Positions 6,622-14,051 of a DNA stretch of 32,617 nt are shown here, piece after piece. The notes beneath the pieces were generated by a model, which saw only the letters and a list, made by a program, of their open reading frames with translations, did no database searches and was not told where the DNA came from. This stretch comes from Gammaproteobacteria bacterium (lineage in GTDB: Bacteria > Pseudomonadota > Gammaproteobacteria > Arenicellales > JAANXG01). Position 1 is the first letter of the stretch. The number at the start of each line of letters is the position of its first letter. The stretch covers positions 1-32,617 of the forward strand of contig JAANXG010000004.1 in the NCBI GenBank assembly GCA_018263405.1, read 5' to 3'. Position numbers and translations under genes: made by a program.

Positions 6622-7017
6622 TTACAAAGCATTCGGTATCCAGTCCACTTGTGCATTGTCATCGATGTCGGCATCCGGGTCGCTACCGAAGCCGGAAATA
6701 AGTACCACATCGAATCGACACGGAAAGTCCACTCCGACGCGTCGGCGCTGCAAATAACGTTCGGCCGAAGCGCGCAATTTACGCTGCTTGTGGAAATCGA
6801 TACTCTCGAGTGCACCACCGTAGCGTTTATTTTTACGGTATCGGACTTCCACGAACACAATCGTGGATTGGTCCCGCATTACCAAATCGATTTCACCGAA
6901 GCGGCAACGGTAATTCGCTTCAACGCAGGTAAGACCCTGATTTTCGAGATATCTTCTGGCGCGGCGCTCCGCATTCCGACCCTTGATCAGATGCGCGGGT
7001 AAACGGGTCGGTTTCAC
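6622..7017 (-). CDS. yraN: YraN family (UPF0102) nuclease-like protein
   Basis: Small protein with the restriction-endonuclease-like core of UPF0102: GRNAERRARRYLENQG, then NYRCRFGEIDLVMRD and IVFVEVRYRKNKRYGGALESI, which hold the conserved GEIDL Asp/Glu and the EVR Glu of that fold. Biological role is not settled; it is probably a cytosolic nucleic-acid enzyme. The frame is open to GTG 7065 inside lpoA, but GTG 7017, 8 nt after an AGGA ribosome site and 20 nt past the lpoA stop, gives 131 aa, the length of E. coli YraN, so I use it. Same strand and order as E. coli lpoA-yraN. Confidence 0.88.
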   Translation of the reverse strand: MKPTRLPAHLIKGRNAERRARRYLENQGLTCVEANYRCRFGEIDLVMRDQSTIVFVEVRYRKNKRYGGALESIDFHKQRKLRASAERYLQRRRVGVDFPCRFDVVLISGFGSDPDADIDDNAQVDWIPNAL

Positions 7018-7036
7018 TGGTATTTTTCCTGTTTCG

Positions 7037-8941
7037 TCAATGGGTCCAGATTCGCGCGGGTACACCTTTTATGAATTTCGCCCATTCCGGGTGGCGGTGC
7101 ACACGGCCGTCTTTTCCGATAATCAACTCGGACGTCAGCCCGTTCAATCGCGTATCGCCGGCCTGGGGTGGACGAGCGGCCAGAAGAGCGAGTTGGTATG
7201 AACCATAACCAAATGCGAACAACTCTGACGAAACATCGGTAAACCCGGCGTTTTTCAGCAATGTTTTCAGTTTGTCGATACGCGCGGTATTTGCGATCGT
7301 CCAGGGCATGTCCGGGAACATGATGCCGTCAAGATCGGTGTCCTTGATGGTGTCCGCTGCTCCCGTGTATACGTGCGAGGTGCTGTAAACCGGCAGGTCA
7401 TGGCCCTGGAAAAAATTAATCTGTGGTTTGAGAAGCCTTGCTTCGTCGGGTCGGGCGGCCATGAACAGTGCGTCAATATCGCGGCGGCGGCGTGCGTCGA
7501 AGTGCAGGTTTAGCCGGCTTTTCGCTTGCAGGAATGCCTTGCGATTCTCGCTTTCGGTGAGGTTGAACAATTTGTTAATGGGCACCGTAAAGTCATCGGA
7601 AGCCGGCGCATAGGGCTGTGATTCGGCCAAGGTCCCACCGAGCGTCTCCCAATGCCCGACAAATGCGTCGTAGATTCGACGACCCCATTCGTCGTTTGGA
7701 TACAAAGTAGCGAGTCGACGATGCCCCGAGGCATACATGAACTCCGCGACTTGTTTCGCTTCCGATTCCGGCGCCAGGTCAAACTGGTAGGACCCGGTTG
7801 CCAGTGAATATTCCGTCGAGGAGCCGCCGAGCAGCACGATCGGCTTTTCTGGTTGCCGCGACTCGAGCAAGGCATTTACCGCCGATCTTCCCAGCGGTCC
7901 CACGATCACATTCGCGCCATCGGATGCCGCGACACCGACATAGTTGCCGGCCAGCGACGGTTCTCCGCCTACGTCATAGAAGACCACATTGGGGCGACGT
8001 GGATCGGTGTCGGTATGGTGGCCCGCATAGAATCCGTTGTAGACCCTCTGCGCGGCGGTGCCGAAATTAGACGAAAGTGGCAGCAGCAGCGCGACCTGGC
8101 GGATCTCCGGCGTACGGAGAGGCGGCAGCAATGCAGTGGTGAAATCGACCGCGGGGTGAAAGCTGTTGGCGTTGATCCACTGGGTTACGGCGGATCGCAA
8201 ACCGTGCCGATCTCCCACAAACTCCAAAAACAAAATTGCGATGTCCAGCCATCCGCGGAGCTCGTCCGCTGCACCGACCTGGCCCGCCAACTGCAGTTCC
8301 AGTCCATTCAAATGGCCGAGCGCAAACCAGATTCGATTATGGTTATCGTCGATCGCCTGCGCATCGGTTAGTAAGTTGCCCCGTCCAATCCAGGCCTTGG
8401 CGGCATCCAGGGGTTGCCCTTGAAGTAGGTCGATGCGCGCCTTAAGATCCATGCCGCGGGAGACGTACGTTGGGTCAATGTTTTGGGCGCGGAGACTGCG
8501 CTCCACGAGCCGCATGGCTCGATCCAGGTTATCTTCCTGAAAGCTTATTTCCGCCCGGAGCAGGCGTTTACGGGCACGATGCACGGGTGCCAGTCCGCGC
8601 ACGTCTATCTTGTTTAGAACGGCTTCGGCATCTTGTAGATCGCCCTTGTCGATCAGCTTATGGACCGCATCAAGATACGCGGTTTGACGGAACGGTGGCG
8701 GGGAGTCGAGGGCTTCGCGCAAATCCGCCCTGATCGATTCTTCCGGGCTCTTGGCTTGCTCGCCCGTATCGAATCCGGAATCCAATTCCAGGTCCTCTAG
8801 CGGAATCACCTGGACATTATCCGATTGTTCGGTCGATTTTTCCGCACCCTGCTCCTCGTCGCCGCGCACGGGTATAGTATCGCAGGCGCTTAGGAGTAAC
8901 ACCGCGAGGGCGACGACAAAAAAGCTGAATGGTGCGGACAA
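7037..8941 (-). CDS. lpoA: Outer-membrane lipoprotein activator of PBP1A, LpoA
   Basis: LpoA reaches from the outer membrane through the peptidoglycan to stimulate the bifunctional synthase PBP1A. The protein begins with a lipoprotein signal ending in LLLSAC (Cys about residue 20), then a low-complexity acidic linker, a helical TPR-like N-terminal domain (about 75-290) and a periplasmic-binding-protein-like C-terminal domain starting at VALLLPLSSNFGTAAQ, with VIVGPLGRSAVNALL and RRLATLYPNDEWGRR. The open frame extends to 9028 but would overlap rsmI; TTG 8941 gives a normal signal peptide. That start lacks a good ribosome site, so it is uncertain. Downstream gene yraN follows within 20 nt. Confidence 0.9.
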   Translation of the reverse strand: MSAPFSFFVVALAVLLLSACDTIPVRGDEEQGAEKSTEQSDNVQVIPLEDLELDSGFDTGEQAKSPEESIRADLREALDSPPPFRQTAYLDAVHKLIDKGDLQDAEAVLNKIDVRGLAPVHRARKRLLRAEISFQEDNLDRAMRLVERSLRAQNIDPTYVSRGMDLKARIDLLQGQPLDAAKAWIGRGNLLTDAQAIDDNHNRIWFALGHLNGLELQLAGQVGAADELRGWLDIAILFLEFVGDRHGLRSAVTQWINANSFHPAVDFTTALLPPLRTPEIRQVALLLPLSSNFGTAAQRVYNGFYAGHHTDTDPRRPNVVFYDVGGEPSLAGNYVGVAASDGANVIVGPLGRSAVNALLESRQPEKPIVLLGGSSTEYSLATGSYQFDLAPESEAKQVAEFMYASGHRRLATLYPNDEWGRRIYDAFVGHWETLGGTLAESQPYAPASDDFTVPINKLFNLTESENRKAFLQAKSRLNLHFDARRRRDIDALFMAARPDEARLLKPQINFFQGHDLPVYSTSHVYTGAADTIKDTDLDGIMFPDMPWTIANTARIDKLKTLLKNAGFTDVSSELFAFGYGSYQLALLAARPPQAGDTRLNGLTSELIIGKDGRVHRHPEWAKFIKGVPARIWTH

Positions 8942-8972
8942 TGCGGTTTGTCGAATGTATAGATTGGGCAGG

Positions 8973-9002
8973 AGTATAGCGAGTGGATGACGTACGAGGC
9001 AA
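8973..9002 (-). promoter_or_regulatory. Candidate sigma70 promoter for lpoA
   Basis: On the minus strand TTGCCT (9002-8997) and TATACT (8978-8973) are separated by 18 bp and would start transcription near 8966, about 25 nt before the proposed lpoA start. It overlaps the first codons of the divergent rsmI. Based on pattern only. Confidence 0.35.
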
Positions 9003-9819
9003 AGCGGGCACGCTCTACGTGGTAGCAACGCCTATCGGCAATCTTGCGGATATGAGCCACCGGGCGACATCTACACTGCAGTGCGTGGACCTCATTGCCG
9101 CAGAAGACACCCGCCAAACCGGTAGGCTGTGCTCGCATTTTTCGATCGACACGCCGATGGCGGCATACCACGAGCACAACGAAGTTCAACAAACGCCGGT
9201 GTTGTTGGATCGATTGCTGAAAGGCGATGATGTGGCGTTGGTCAGCGATGCGGGCAGCCCGTTGATTAGCGATCCCGGTTATCGTCTGGTGGCGGCAGCG
9301 CGCGATGCATTACTCACCGTCGTGCCGATTCCCGGCCCTTGTGCCGCTATTGCGGCGATTTCAGTCGCGGGCTTGGCCTGCCACCATTTTCACTTTGAAG
9401 GTTTTCTGCCCGGCAAATCCGGGACGCGGCGTAACCGTTTGCAAAAGTTGCGGGCGATGCCCGATACCTTGATTTTTTATGAGTCCATACATCGCCACGA
9501 AGACATGCTTCAGGATCTGTGTGAAGTTCTCGGCGGCGAGCGCCGGGCGGTATTGGCCCGGGAATTGACGAAGTTGCATGAAACGATTTATCGAAATACT
9601 TTGCAAGAAATTCGGGAATGGGTTGCGGCGAATCCCCATCGGCAAAAGGGCGAGTTTGTCATTCTCGTGGAAGGCGCCGCCGAAGGGGAGGCGGATGCCC
9701 GGGCGGAACATGTGCTTGAATTGTTGAGCGAGCAATTGTCACCGGGCCAGGCGGCGGAACTGGCGGCCAAAATTACCGGTGTGCCCCGCAATCGGCTGTA
9801 TAAGAGTAAATTACGGTGA
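8983..9819 (+). CDS. rsmI: 16S rRNA (cytidine-1402-2'-O)-methyltransferase RsmI
   Basis: Uses S-adenosylmethionine to methylate the ribose of C1402 in the decoding centre of 16S rRNA. 278 aa in the tetrapyrrole-methylase-like fold: LYVVATPIGNLADMSHRA, LIAAEDTRQTGRL, VALVSDAGSPLISDPGYRLV, PIPGPCAAIAAISVAGL and FEGFLPGKSGTRR are all canonical, with the C-terminal GVPRNRLYK module. Start is GTG 8983, 8 nt after AGGAG. Divergent from lpoA as in E. coli (yraL/yraM). The last codons and the TGA stop lie within the 77-nt palindromic element at 9809-9885, so the natural C-terminus may have been slightly longer. Confidence 0.95.
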   Translation: MDDVRGKAGTLYVVATPIGNLADMSHRATSTLQCVDLIAAEDTRQTGRLCSHFSIDTPMAAYHEHNEVQQTPVLLDRLLKGDDVALVSDAGSPLISDPGYRLVAAARDALLTVVPIPGPCAAIAAISVAGLACHHFHFEGFLPGKSGTRRNRLQKLRAMPDTLIFYESIHRHEDMLQDLCEVLGGERRAVLARELTKLHETIYRNTLQEIREWVAANPHRQKGEFVILVEGAAEGEADARAEHVLELLSEQLSPGQAAELAAKITGVPRNRLYKSKLR

Positions 9820-9885
9820 CAGTTAACTTAATTCGCTCCCAGCAAATATTCGATCGGTCGAATTAAGTTAACTGTCACCGTAATT
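9809..9885. mobile_element. 77-nt palindromic element, copy 1, on the rsmI stop codon
   Basis: Arms 9809-9835 and 9859-9885 are perfect 27-nt reverse complements (AATTACGGTGACAGTTAACT... ) around a 23-nt loop. The loop is the exact reverse complement of that in copy 2 (10131-10207), so the two copies are in opposite orientation. It holds no coding capacity, as expected of a miniature non-autonomous element. It supplies the rsmI stop codon and ends 17 nt before the rnpB promoter -35 box; as a hairpin it could also terminate rsmI transcription. Confidence 0.8.
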
Positions 9886-9902
9886 CCTAATTCAGATATA
9901 TC

Positions 9903-9931
9903 TTGTCCTGCACTGCGCGCGGGCGTATGTT
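9903..9931 (+). promoter_or_regulatory. Probable sigma70 promoter of rnpB
   Basis: TTGTCC (9903-9908) and TATGTT (9926-9931) are separated by 17 bp; transcription would begin 7-8 nt later, at 9938-9939, which is exactly where the 5' strand of RNase P helix P1 begins. The agreement between promoter spacing and the RNA 5' end supports the call. Confidence 0.6.
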
Positions 9932-9938
9932 CCGCACT

Positions 9939-10420
9939 GGGAAGTCAGCCGAACGGTCGCTCGTCATTGTTTGCGATTTGCGGTGTGCGGATCCCCGTCG
10001 CTCGTGCATCTCGAGTGCCGGGTAAGGTGACGGGAGGAAAGTCCGGGCTCCACAGGGCCGGGTGCCAGGTAACTCCTGGGCGGCGTGAGCCGACGGAAAG
10101 TGCCGCAGAAAAGATACCGCCCCGGCACTTAATTATGGTGACAGTTAACTTAATTCGACCGATCGAATATTTGCTGGGAGCGAATTAAGTTAACTGTCAC
10201 CATAATTAAGTGCCGGGGTAAGGGTGAAAAGGTGCGGTAAGAGCGCACCGCGCTTCTGGTAACAGAAGTGGCAGGGTAAACCCCACCCGGAGCAAGGCCG
10301 AATAGGAGTCCAAAGGCGTGGCCCACGCCGGACTCGGGTAGGTCGCTTGAGGCGGGCGGTGACGTTCGTCCCAGATGAATGACCGTTCTCGACAGAACCC
10401 GGCTTACAGGCTGACTTCCC
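9939..10420 (+). ncRNA. rnpB: RNase P RNA (bacterial class A) with an element inserted in P12
   Basis: Catalytic RNA that matures tRNA 5' ends. The ends pair as helix P1 (GGGAAGTCAGCC at 9939-9950 with GGCTGACTTCCC at 10409-10420). Conserved cores are present in order: GGAGGAAAGTCCGGGCTCC near 10033, GGGTGCCAGGTAACTCCTGG, GGTAAGGGTGAAAAGGTGCGG, GCGGTAAGAGCGCACCGCG, CACCCGGAGCAAGGCCGAAT, and AGATGAATGACCG...ACAGAACCCGGCTTA. Total 482 nt; removing the 77-nt insert at 10131-10207 gives 405 nt, near the usual size. The insert falls at the tip of P12: native stem CCCCGGCACTT (10120-10130) pairs with AAGTGCCGGGG (10208-10218) and the element prolongs it. All core elements look intact, so function is likely retained. 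Confidence 0.95.
10131..10207. mobile_element. 77-nt palindromic element, copy 2, inside rnpB helix P12
   Basis: Arms 10131-10157 and 10181-10207 form a perfect 27-bp stem with a 23-nt loop. Together with 11 bp of native P12 this yields 38 uninterrupted base pairs. Relative to copy 1 (9809-9885) it is inverted and identical except for one position in each arm, where a C-G pair in copy 1 is a T-A pair here, so pairing is preserved. No target duplication is obvious because the flanks are themselves the two strands of P12. Confidence 0.85.
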
Positions 10421-10535
10421 GTTTTCCGCTCTCGACGATCCCCCAATTACCTTTTAAATCAGCAGGTTTCGATGATCTTATAAAGCAATACTCTAATAAT
10501 CAGAAACCGTTATAAGTTTCTGTACGGAAAGGACT

Positions 10536-10559
10536 TTTTGGCCGATCAGTGGGCCAAAA
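10536..10559. repeat. Perfect hairpin before the dcw promoter
   Basis: TTTTGGCC (10536-10543) and GGCCAAAA (10552-10559) form an 8-bp stem with an 8-nt loop, 4 nt upstream of the mraZ promoter -35 box. It resembles an insulator or weak terminator for transcription coming from rnpB, but no T-run follows the stem. A weaker hairpin AGAAAC/GTTTCT lies just upstream (about 10502-10521). Confidence 0.4.
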
Positions 10560-10563
10560 TCGC

Positions 10564-10591
10564 TTGACTTGCTCGCAATGCCCTCTATAGT
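10564..10591 (+). promoter_or_regulatory. Sigma70 promoter of the dcw cluster (PmraZ)
   Basis: TTGACT (10564-10569) and TATAGT (10586-10591) are separated by 16 bp and would start transcription near 10598. This is the position of the main dcw promoter in other gammaproteobacteria, and the MraZ boxes begin directly downstream. Confidence 0.75.
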
Positions 10592-10599
10592 GTCACGGA

Positions 10600-10625
10600 G
10601 TGGGGAAAAGTGGGTAATTGTGGGT
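10600..10625 (+). promoter_or_regulatory. MraZ operator, three GTGGG repeats
   Basis: GTGGGG at 10600, GTGGGT at 10610 and GTGGGT at 10620 recur with an exact 10-bp period, one helical turn. This matches the known MraZ target, TGGGN repeats spaced by 5 nt upstream of mraZ. Placement at and just after the predicted transcription start fits autorepression of the cluster by MraZ. Confidence 0.85.
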
Positions 10626-10646
10626 TGATGCAACAGAGACCGAACC

Positions 10647-11102
10647 TTGTTTAGGGGAGTCACATCGTTGAATCTGGACGCTAAGGGGCGACTTGCTATA
10701 CCGGCTCGTCACCGCGAGGCGCTCGTGCAACAGTGCGACAGTCAACTCGTGATTACCATCAGCGACAGAGATCACTGCCTGTGGCTGTACCCACTGGACG
10801 AATGGGAGGACATCGAACATAAGCTGGTGAAATTGCCGAGCCTAGAGCCGGTGGCCCAACGACTCAAACGACTGCTTATCGGTCATGCGACCGACTGCGA
10901 AGTGGATGGTAATGGTCGGGTGCTGGTGCCGCCGCCGCTACGGGAACATGGCGGTTTGACCAAACGCGTGAAGCTGGTTGGGCAGGGTAACAAGTTCGAG
11001 ATTTGGGACGAGAATCTCTGGAGTGTCCAAATCGAGACCGCGCTGTCGCAAAATCCCGATGAGTCTCCCGTGCCTGCTGATTTGGAATCGTTAGCCCTTT
11101 GA
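10647..11102 (+). CDS. mraZ: Transcriptional regulator MraZ
   Basis: DNA-binding ring-forming repressor of the AbrB-like fold that represses its own promoter at the head of the dcw cluster. 151 aa with two MraZ/SpoVT-AbrB domains: MFRGVTSLNLDAKGRLAIPARHR at the N-terminus (about 1-60) and GHATDCEVDGNGRVLVPPPLREH (about 75-130). The start must be TTG 10647 because the frame there gives the conserved MFRG opening; only a weak GAGA ribosome site precedes it, so translation may be poor. Three operator repeats lie 22-47 nt upstream. The stop is followed 9 nt later by rsmH. Confidence 0.95.
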   Translation: MFRGVTSLNLDAKGRLAIPARHREALVQQCDSQLVITISDRDHCLWLYPLDEWEDIEHKLVKLPSLEPVAQRLKRLLIGHATDCEVDGNGRVLVPPPLREHGGLTKRVKLVGQGNKFEIWDENLWSVQIETALSQNPDESPVPADLESLAL

Positions 11103-11111
11103 AAGGCGCGT

Positions 11112-12056
11112 ATGACGATGTCCGCTCACACGCCGGTGCTCTTGAAAGAGGCCATAACGGCGTTGAATATCAAGCCCGGTGGTACATACCTCGACGTGAC
11201 GTACGGTCGTGGTGGGCACAGCTATGCCATCGCCGAGCACCTCTGTCCGGATGGAATGTTGATTGCCATGGACCGGGATCCACACGCCGTTCGGCACGCT
11301 CGGGAATACCCGCCCAGTGGTCCGCGATTCGAGATTATTCAGGCGCCGTTCTCGGAATTGTACCGGGTCCAACAGAGTCTGCCGCCGGGGTGCCTTGCTG
11401 ACGGCATCCTCGCCGATCTCGGCGTTTCGTCGCCACAACTCGAAGACGCCGAGCGAGGCTTTGCGTTCGATCGGGAGGGTCCCCTCGATATGCGCATGGA
11501 TCCGACACGCGGACCGAGTGCTCGCGAGTGGATTGCCGATGCGGAGCAAGCCGAGTTGAAGTGGGCGATCAAAATCTACGGTGAAGAAAAGTACGCCGCC
11601 CGCATTGCGCGTGCCATCGTAGAGAAACGTGAAACTTCGCCGATCGTCAATACACGAGACCTTGCTGAACTTGTCGCCGGCAACGTGCCGGAGCGCGAAT
11701 CGGGCAGGAACCCGGCCACGCGCACGTTCCAAGCGATTCGCATGCACGTAAACGGTGAGTTGGGACAGCTCCGGGCCTTGCTACCACAGGCGGTGCAATG
11801 CCTAAAAGGCGCCGGCCGTCTTGTGATTATCGGTTTCCATTCCCTTGAGGACCGGATCGTCAAACGGTTTATGCGCGACGAGGCACGCGGTGATCCTTTT
11901 CCCTCGGACCTACCGGTAACCGCCGGTGAACTCAAGCCGAGGCTCAGGATAATCGGAAAGCCCATCCGGCCGTCGGAACAGGAACTGCAATCGAACCGCC
12001 GCGCGCGCAGCGCCATCATGCGGGTCGCGGAGCGGACGGAGGCGGCTTATGCGTAA
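11112..12056 (+). CDS. rsmH: 16S rRNA (cytosine-1402-N4)-methyltransferase RsmH
   Basis: Methylates N4 of C1402 in 16S rRNA, the same nucleotide that RsmI (8983-9819) modifies on its ribose; the two enzymes are within 2 kb here. 314 aa with HTPVLLKEAI, the S-adenosylmethionine site YGRGGHSYAIAEHL and AMDRDPHA, DLGVSSPQLEDAERGFAF, PLDMRMD, NPATRTFQAIRMHVN and IGFHSLEDRIVKRF. ATG 11112 is used; ATG 11118 is an alternative. Overlaps ftsL by 8 nt, which implies coupled translation. Confidence 0.95.
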   Translation: MTMSAHTPVLLKEAITALNIKPGGTYLDVTYGRGGHSYAIAEHLCPDGMLIAMDRDPHAVRHAREYPPSGPRFEIIQAPFSELYRVQQSLPPGCLADGILADLGVSSPQLEDAERGFAFDREGPLDMRMDPTRGPSAREWIADAEQAELKWAIKIYGEEKYAARIARAIVEKRETSPIVNTRDLAELVAGNVPERESGRNPATRTFQAIRMHVNGELGQLRALLPQAVQCLKGAGRLVIIGFHSLEDRIVKRFMRDEARGDPFPSDLPVTAGELKPRLRIIGKPIRPSEQELQSNRRARSAIMRVAERTEAAYA

Positions 12057-12312
12057 CGCCATGGTGGTACTGGCTGTTTTGGTCGTTCTAAGCAGTTTTA
12101 CCGCCATATTCGTGCGCCATCAGCATCGCTTGACATTCAATGCGCTTCAGTTCCAGCAACAACAGCGGGACAGTCTCAACACCGAATGGCACCAGCTTTT
12201 GTTGGAGCAAAGCACTTGGTCCTTCCGGCATTTTGTCGAAAAGAAGGCGCGCGACCGGCTCGATATGGTGTTTCCCAAGTCCATCCACCGGTTGGTGGTT
12301 GAAGGGCGATGA
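12049..12312 (+). CDS. ftsL: Cell division protein FtsL
   Basis: Small bitopic septal protein that joins FtsQ and FtsB and activates the FtsW/FtsI synthase. 87 aa: a short cytoplasmic tail, one membrane helix (about residues 4-22, MVVLAVLVVLSSFTAIFV), then a periplasmic coiled-coil region rich in Gln/Leu (FNALQFQQQQRDSLNTEWHQLLLEQS). Sequence is weakly conserved in the family; assignment rests on size, topology and position between rsmH and ftsI. Overlaps ftsI by 4 nt (ATGA). Confidence 0.92.
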   Translation: MRNAMVVLAVLVVLSSFTAIFVRHQHRLTFNALQFQQQQRDSLNTEWHQLLLEQSTWSFRHFVEKKARDRLDMVFPKSIHRLVVEGR

Positions 12313-14051
12313 ACGATAAGACCAACAAGTTGGTGCACGGTTTCCGCCATTACCTGGTGCTGTCGTTACTGGTAGCCGGACTGGGGTTGCTCGTGGCTCG
12401 TGCCGCCCAGTTGCAGTTGTTCCAGCACGAGTTCCTTCAGTCCAAGGGAAATATCAACTACTTGACGGTGCACGTGTCCCACGCGAACCGAGGCATGATT
12501 CTGGACCGCCATGGAGAGCCACTGGCTGTCAGCAGTCCCGTCGATTCAGTCGTGGCGGATCCCAAATCGGTACTTCGGGAAGGCGCTTTCGAAAACGACA
12601 TTGCATGGAACACCTTGGCGGAATTAATCGACGAACCCGTGGCGAAGATCAAGCAAAAAATTACCCGAAACCCCGAATCGGAGTTCGCTTACCTGAAACG
12701 GCACCTCGATGATCCGGAGCGTGCCCGAGAAGTTGAAGACCTGGGTATACCCGGCATCCAATTAAGACGCGAATACAAGCGCTATTATCCGGGTGGGCCG
12801 GTGTTCGGCCATGTCGTTGGATTTACGGACACGGATCAAATCGGCTTGAGCGGGGTTGAAAAAACATTCAATGAACAATTAGCCGGGACATCGGGTCGGA
12901 CACGCGTGCTCAGGGACGGCCAGGGACGCGTCATCGAATACGTCGAGCAGTTGTCCCCCACGGTCGACGGCGAGGACGTGCGCCTGAGCATCGATGCCCG
13001 CGTGCAATATCTCGCCTTTCGGTATCTCAAAGCGGCGTTCGAAAAACACCGCGCGGATTCGGGGAGTGCCGTGATCCTCGATGCGCGTACCGGTGAAATT
13101 CTGGCGATGGTGAACGAACCGACGATCAATCCCAATACCCGCAATCGCGCGGAACTGGCGTCCGTCAACGCCCGCAACCGGGTGGTGCAGTCGATATTCG
13201 AACCGGGATCCGCCATTAAACCGTTTACCATTGCCGCCGCACTGAATAGTGGAAAGTTCCTACCGGATTCAAGGATCGATACGACGCCGGGTTCGTTCAC
13301 GGTAGGCGGATATCCGATACGCGACTACCGAAACCTCGGTTTGCTGACAGTAGCCCGCGTTCTCATAAAATCCAGCAATGTGGGTGCGGCGAAAGTGGCG
13401 CTCTGACTTGTGCTCTTCCGATCTCCCGGTCAATTCCGCGATCTTGGTTTTGGGCGGCCAACCGGCATTCCTCTGCCCGGTGAAGAATCCGGTCAAGCAC
13501 CGCCCACCGGGCCGCTCCGCCCGCGCGCTCAGGCTTCATTGGCTTACGGCTATGGGCTGTCAACGAATGCCTTGCAGCTTGCTCGGGCCTACACCGTGTT
13601 GGCCGGCGACGGACGGATGCTGGAAGTCCGCTTGACTCCGGGCCCGGCGAGCTACAGCGGCCGGGTCTATGGCTCCGAGGTGGTGCGGCTATTGCAGGGC
13701 ATGCTGGAAAAAGTAACATCCGCGGCCGGTACCGGGGTGAATGCGCAATTGCTGGACTATACCGAAGCCGGTAAGACCGGCACGGTCGTTAAATGGCTGG
13801 AGTCGGAAGGCCGATACGCCGAGGACCAGTACTTGTCCGTGTTTGCCGGTTACGCACCGGCTCGGGACCCGCGGCTGGTCATGGTTGTGGTGGTGGATAA
13901 CCCCAAGGGCGAGGCCTATTACGGCGGCCTCGTGTCGGCGCCGGTGTTCTCCAAGGTGATGAACGGCGCGCTGCATCTCCTTAACGTGCCATTCCGACCC
14001 GGCGAGGACGCGCTGCGTCAGGCGATGTTTAAAGGAGGTTCGGATACATGA
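12309..14051 (+). CDS. ftsI: Septal transpeptidase FtsI (PBP3), interrupted in this assembly
   Basis: Class B penicillin-binding protein that crosslinks septal peptidoglycan with FtsW. The N-terminal anchor (about 13-35), the dimerisation domain and the transpeptidase domain are present, with SAIK (Ser301, Lys304), SSN (355-357) and KTG (489-491). An in-frame TGA at 13404-13406 follows KVAL, and the frame resumes unchanged with GQFRDLGFGRPTG. The interrupted stretch contains a 16-nt match to an Illumina adapter (13409-13424). Alignment by eye with E. coli FtsI puts exactly 8 residues in this gap, which equals the 24 nt present, so no frameshift is needed and the full 580-codon protein is normal. 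I read it as intact in the organism and miscalled here. Overlaps murE by 4 nt. Confidence 0.9.
13403..13424 (+). other. Illumina adapter-like sequence within ftsI (assembly artefact)
   Basis: Bases 13409-13424 read TGTGCTCTTCCGATCT, identical to the 3' end of the standard Illumina read-2 adapter; extending leftwards to 13403 gives 20 of 22 matches. A 16-nt exact match by chance in both strands of this window has an expectation of about 1.5 in 100,000. It replaces conserved FtsI codons and introduces a stop. Confidence 0.9.
14030..14038 (+). promoter_or_regulatory. Strong ribosome binding site of murE
   Basis: AAAGGAGGT lies 9 nt before the murE ATG at 14048 and is a near-complete complement of the 16S rRNA 3' end. 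It is located inside the last codons of ftsI and fixes the murE start. Confidence 0.8.

Noticed and set aside
10536..10559. Rho-independent terminator of rnpB
   Set aside because: The stem is good, but no T-run follows it and it lies more than 110 nt beyond the mature RNA end, so I list it only as a hairpin.
12309..14051. Programmed frameshift or split FtsI
   Set aside because: Both halves are in the same frame, and the intervening bases are explained by an adapter; no slippery sequence is present.
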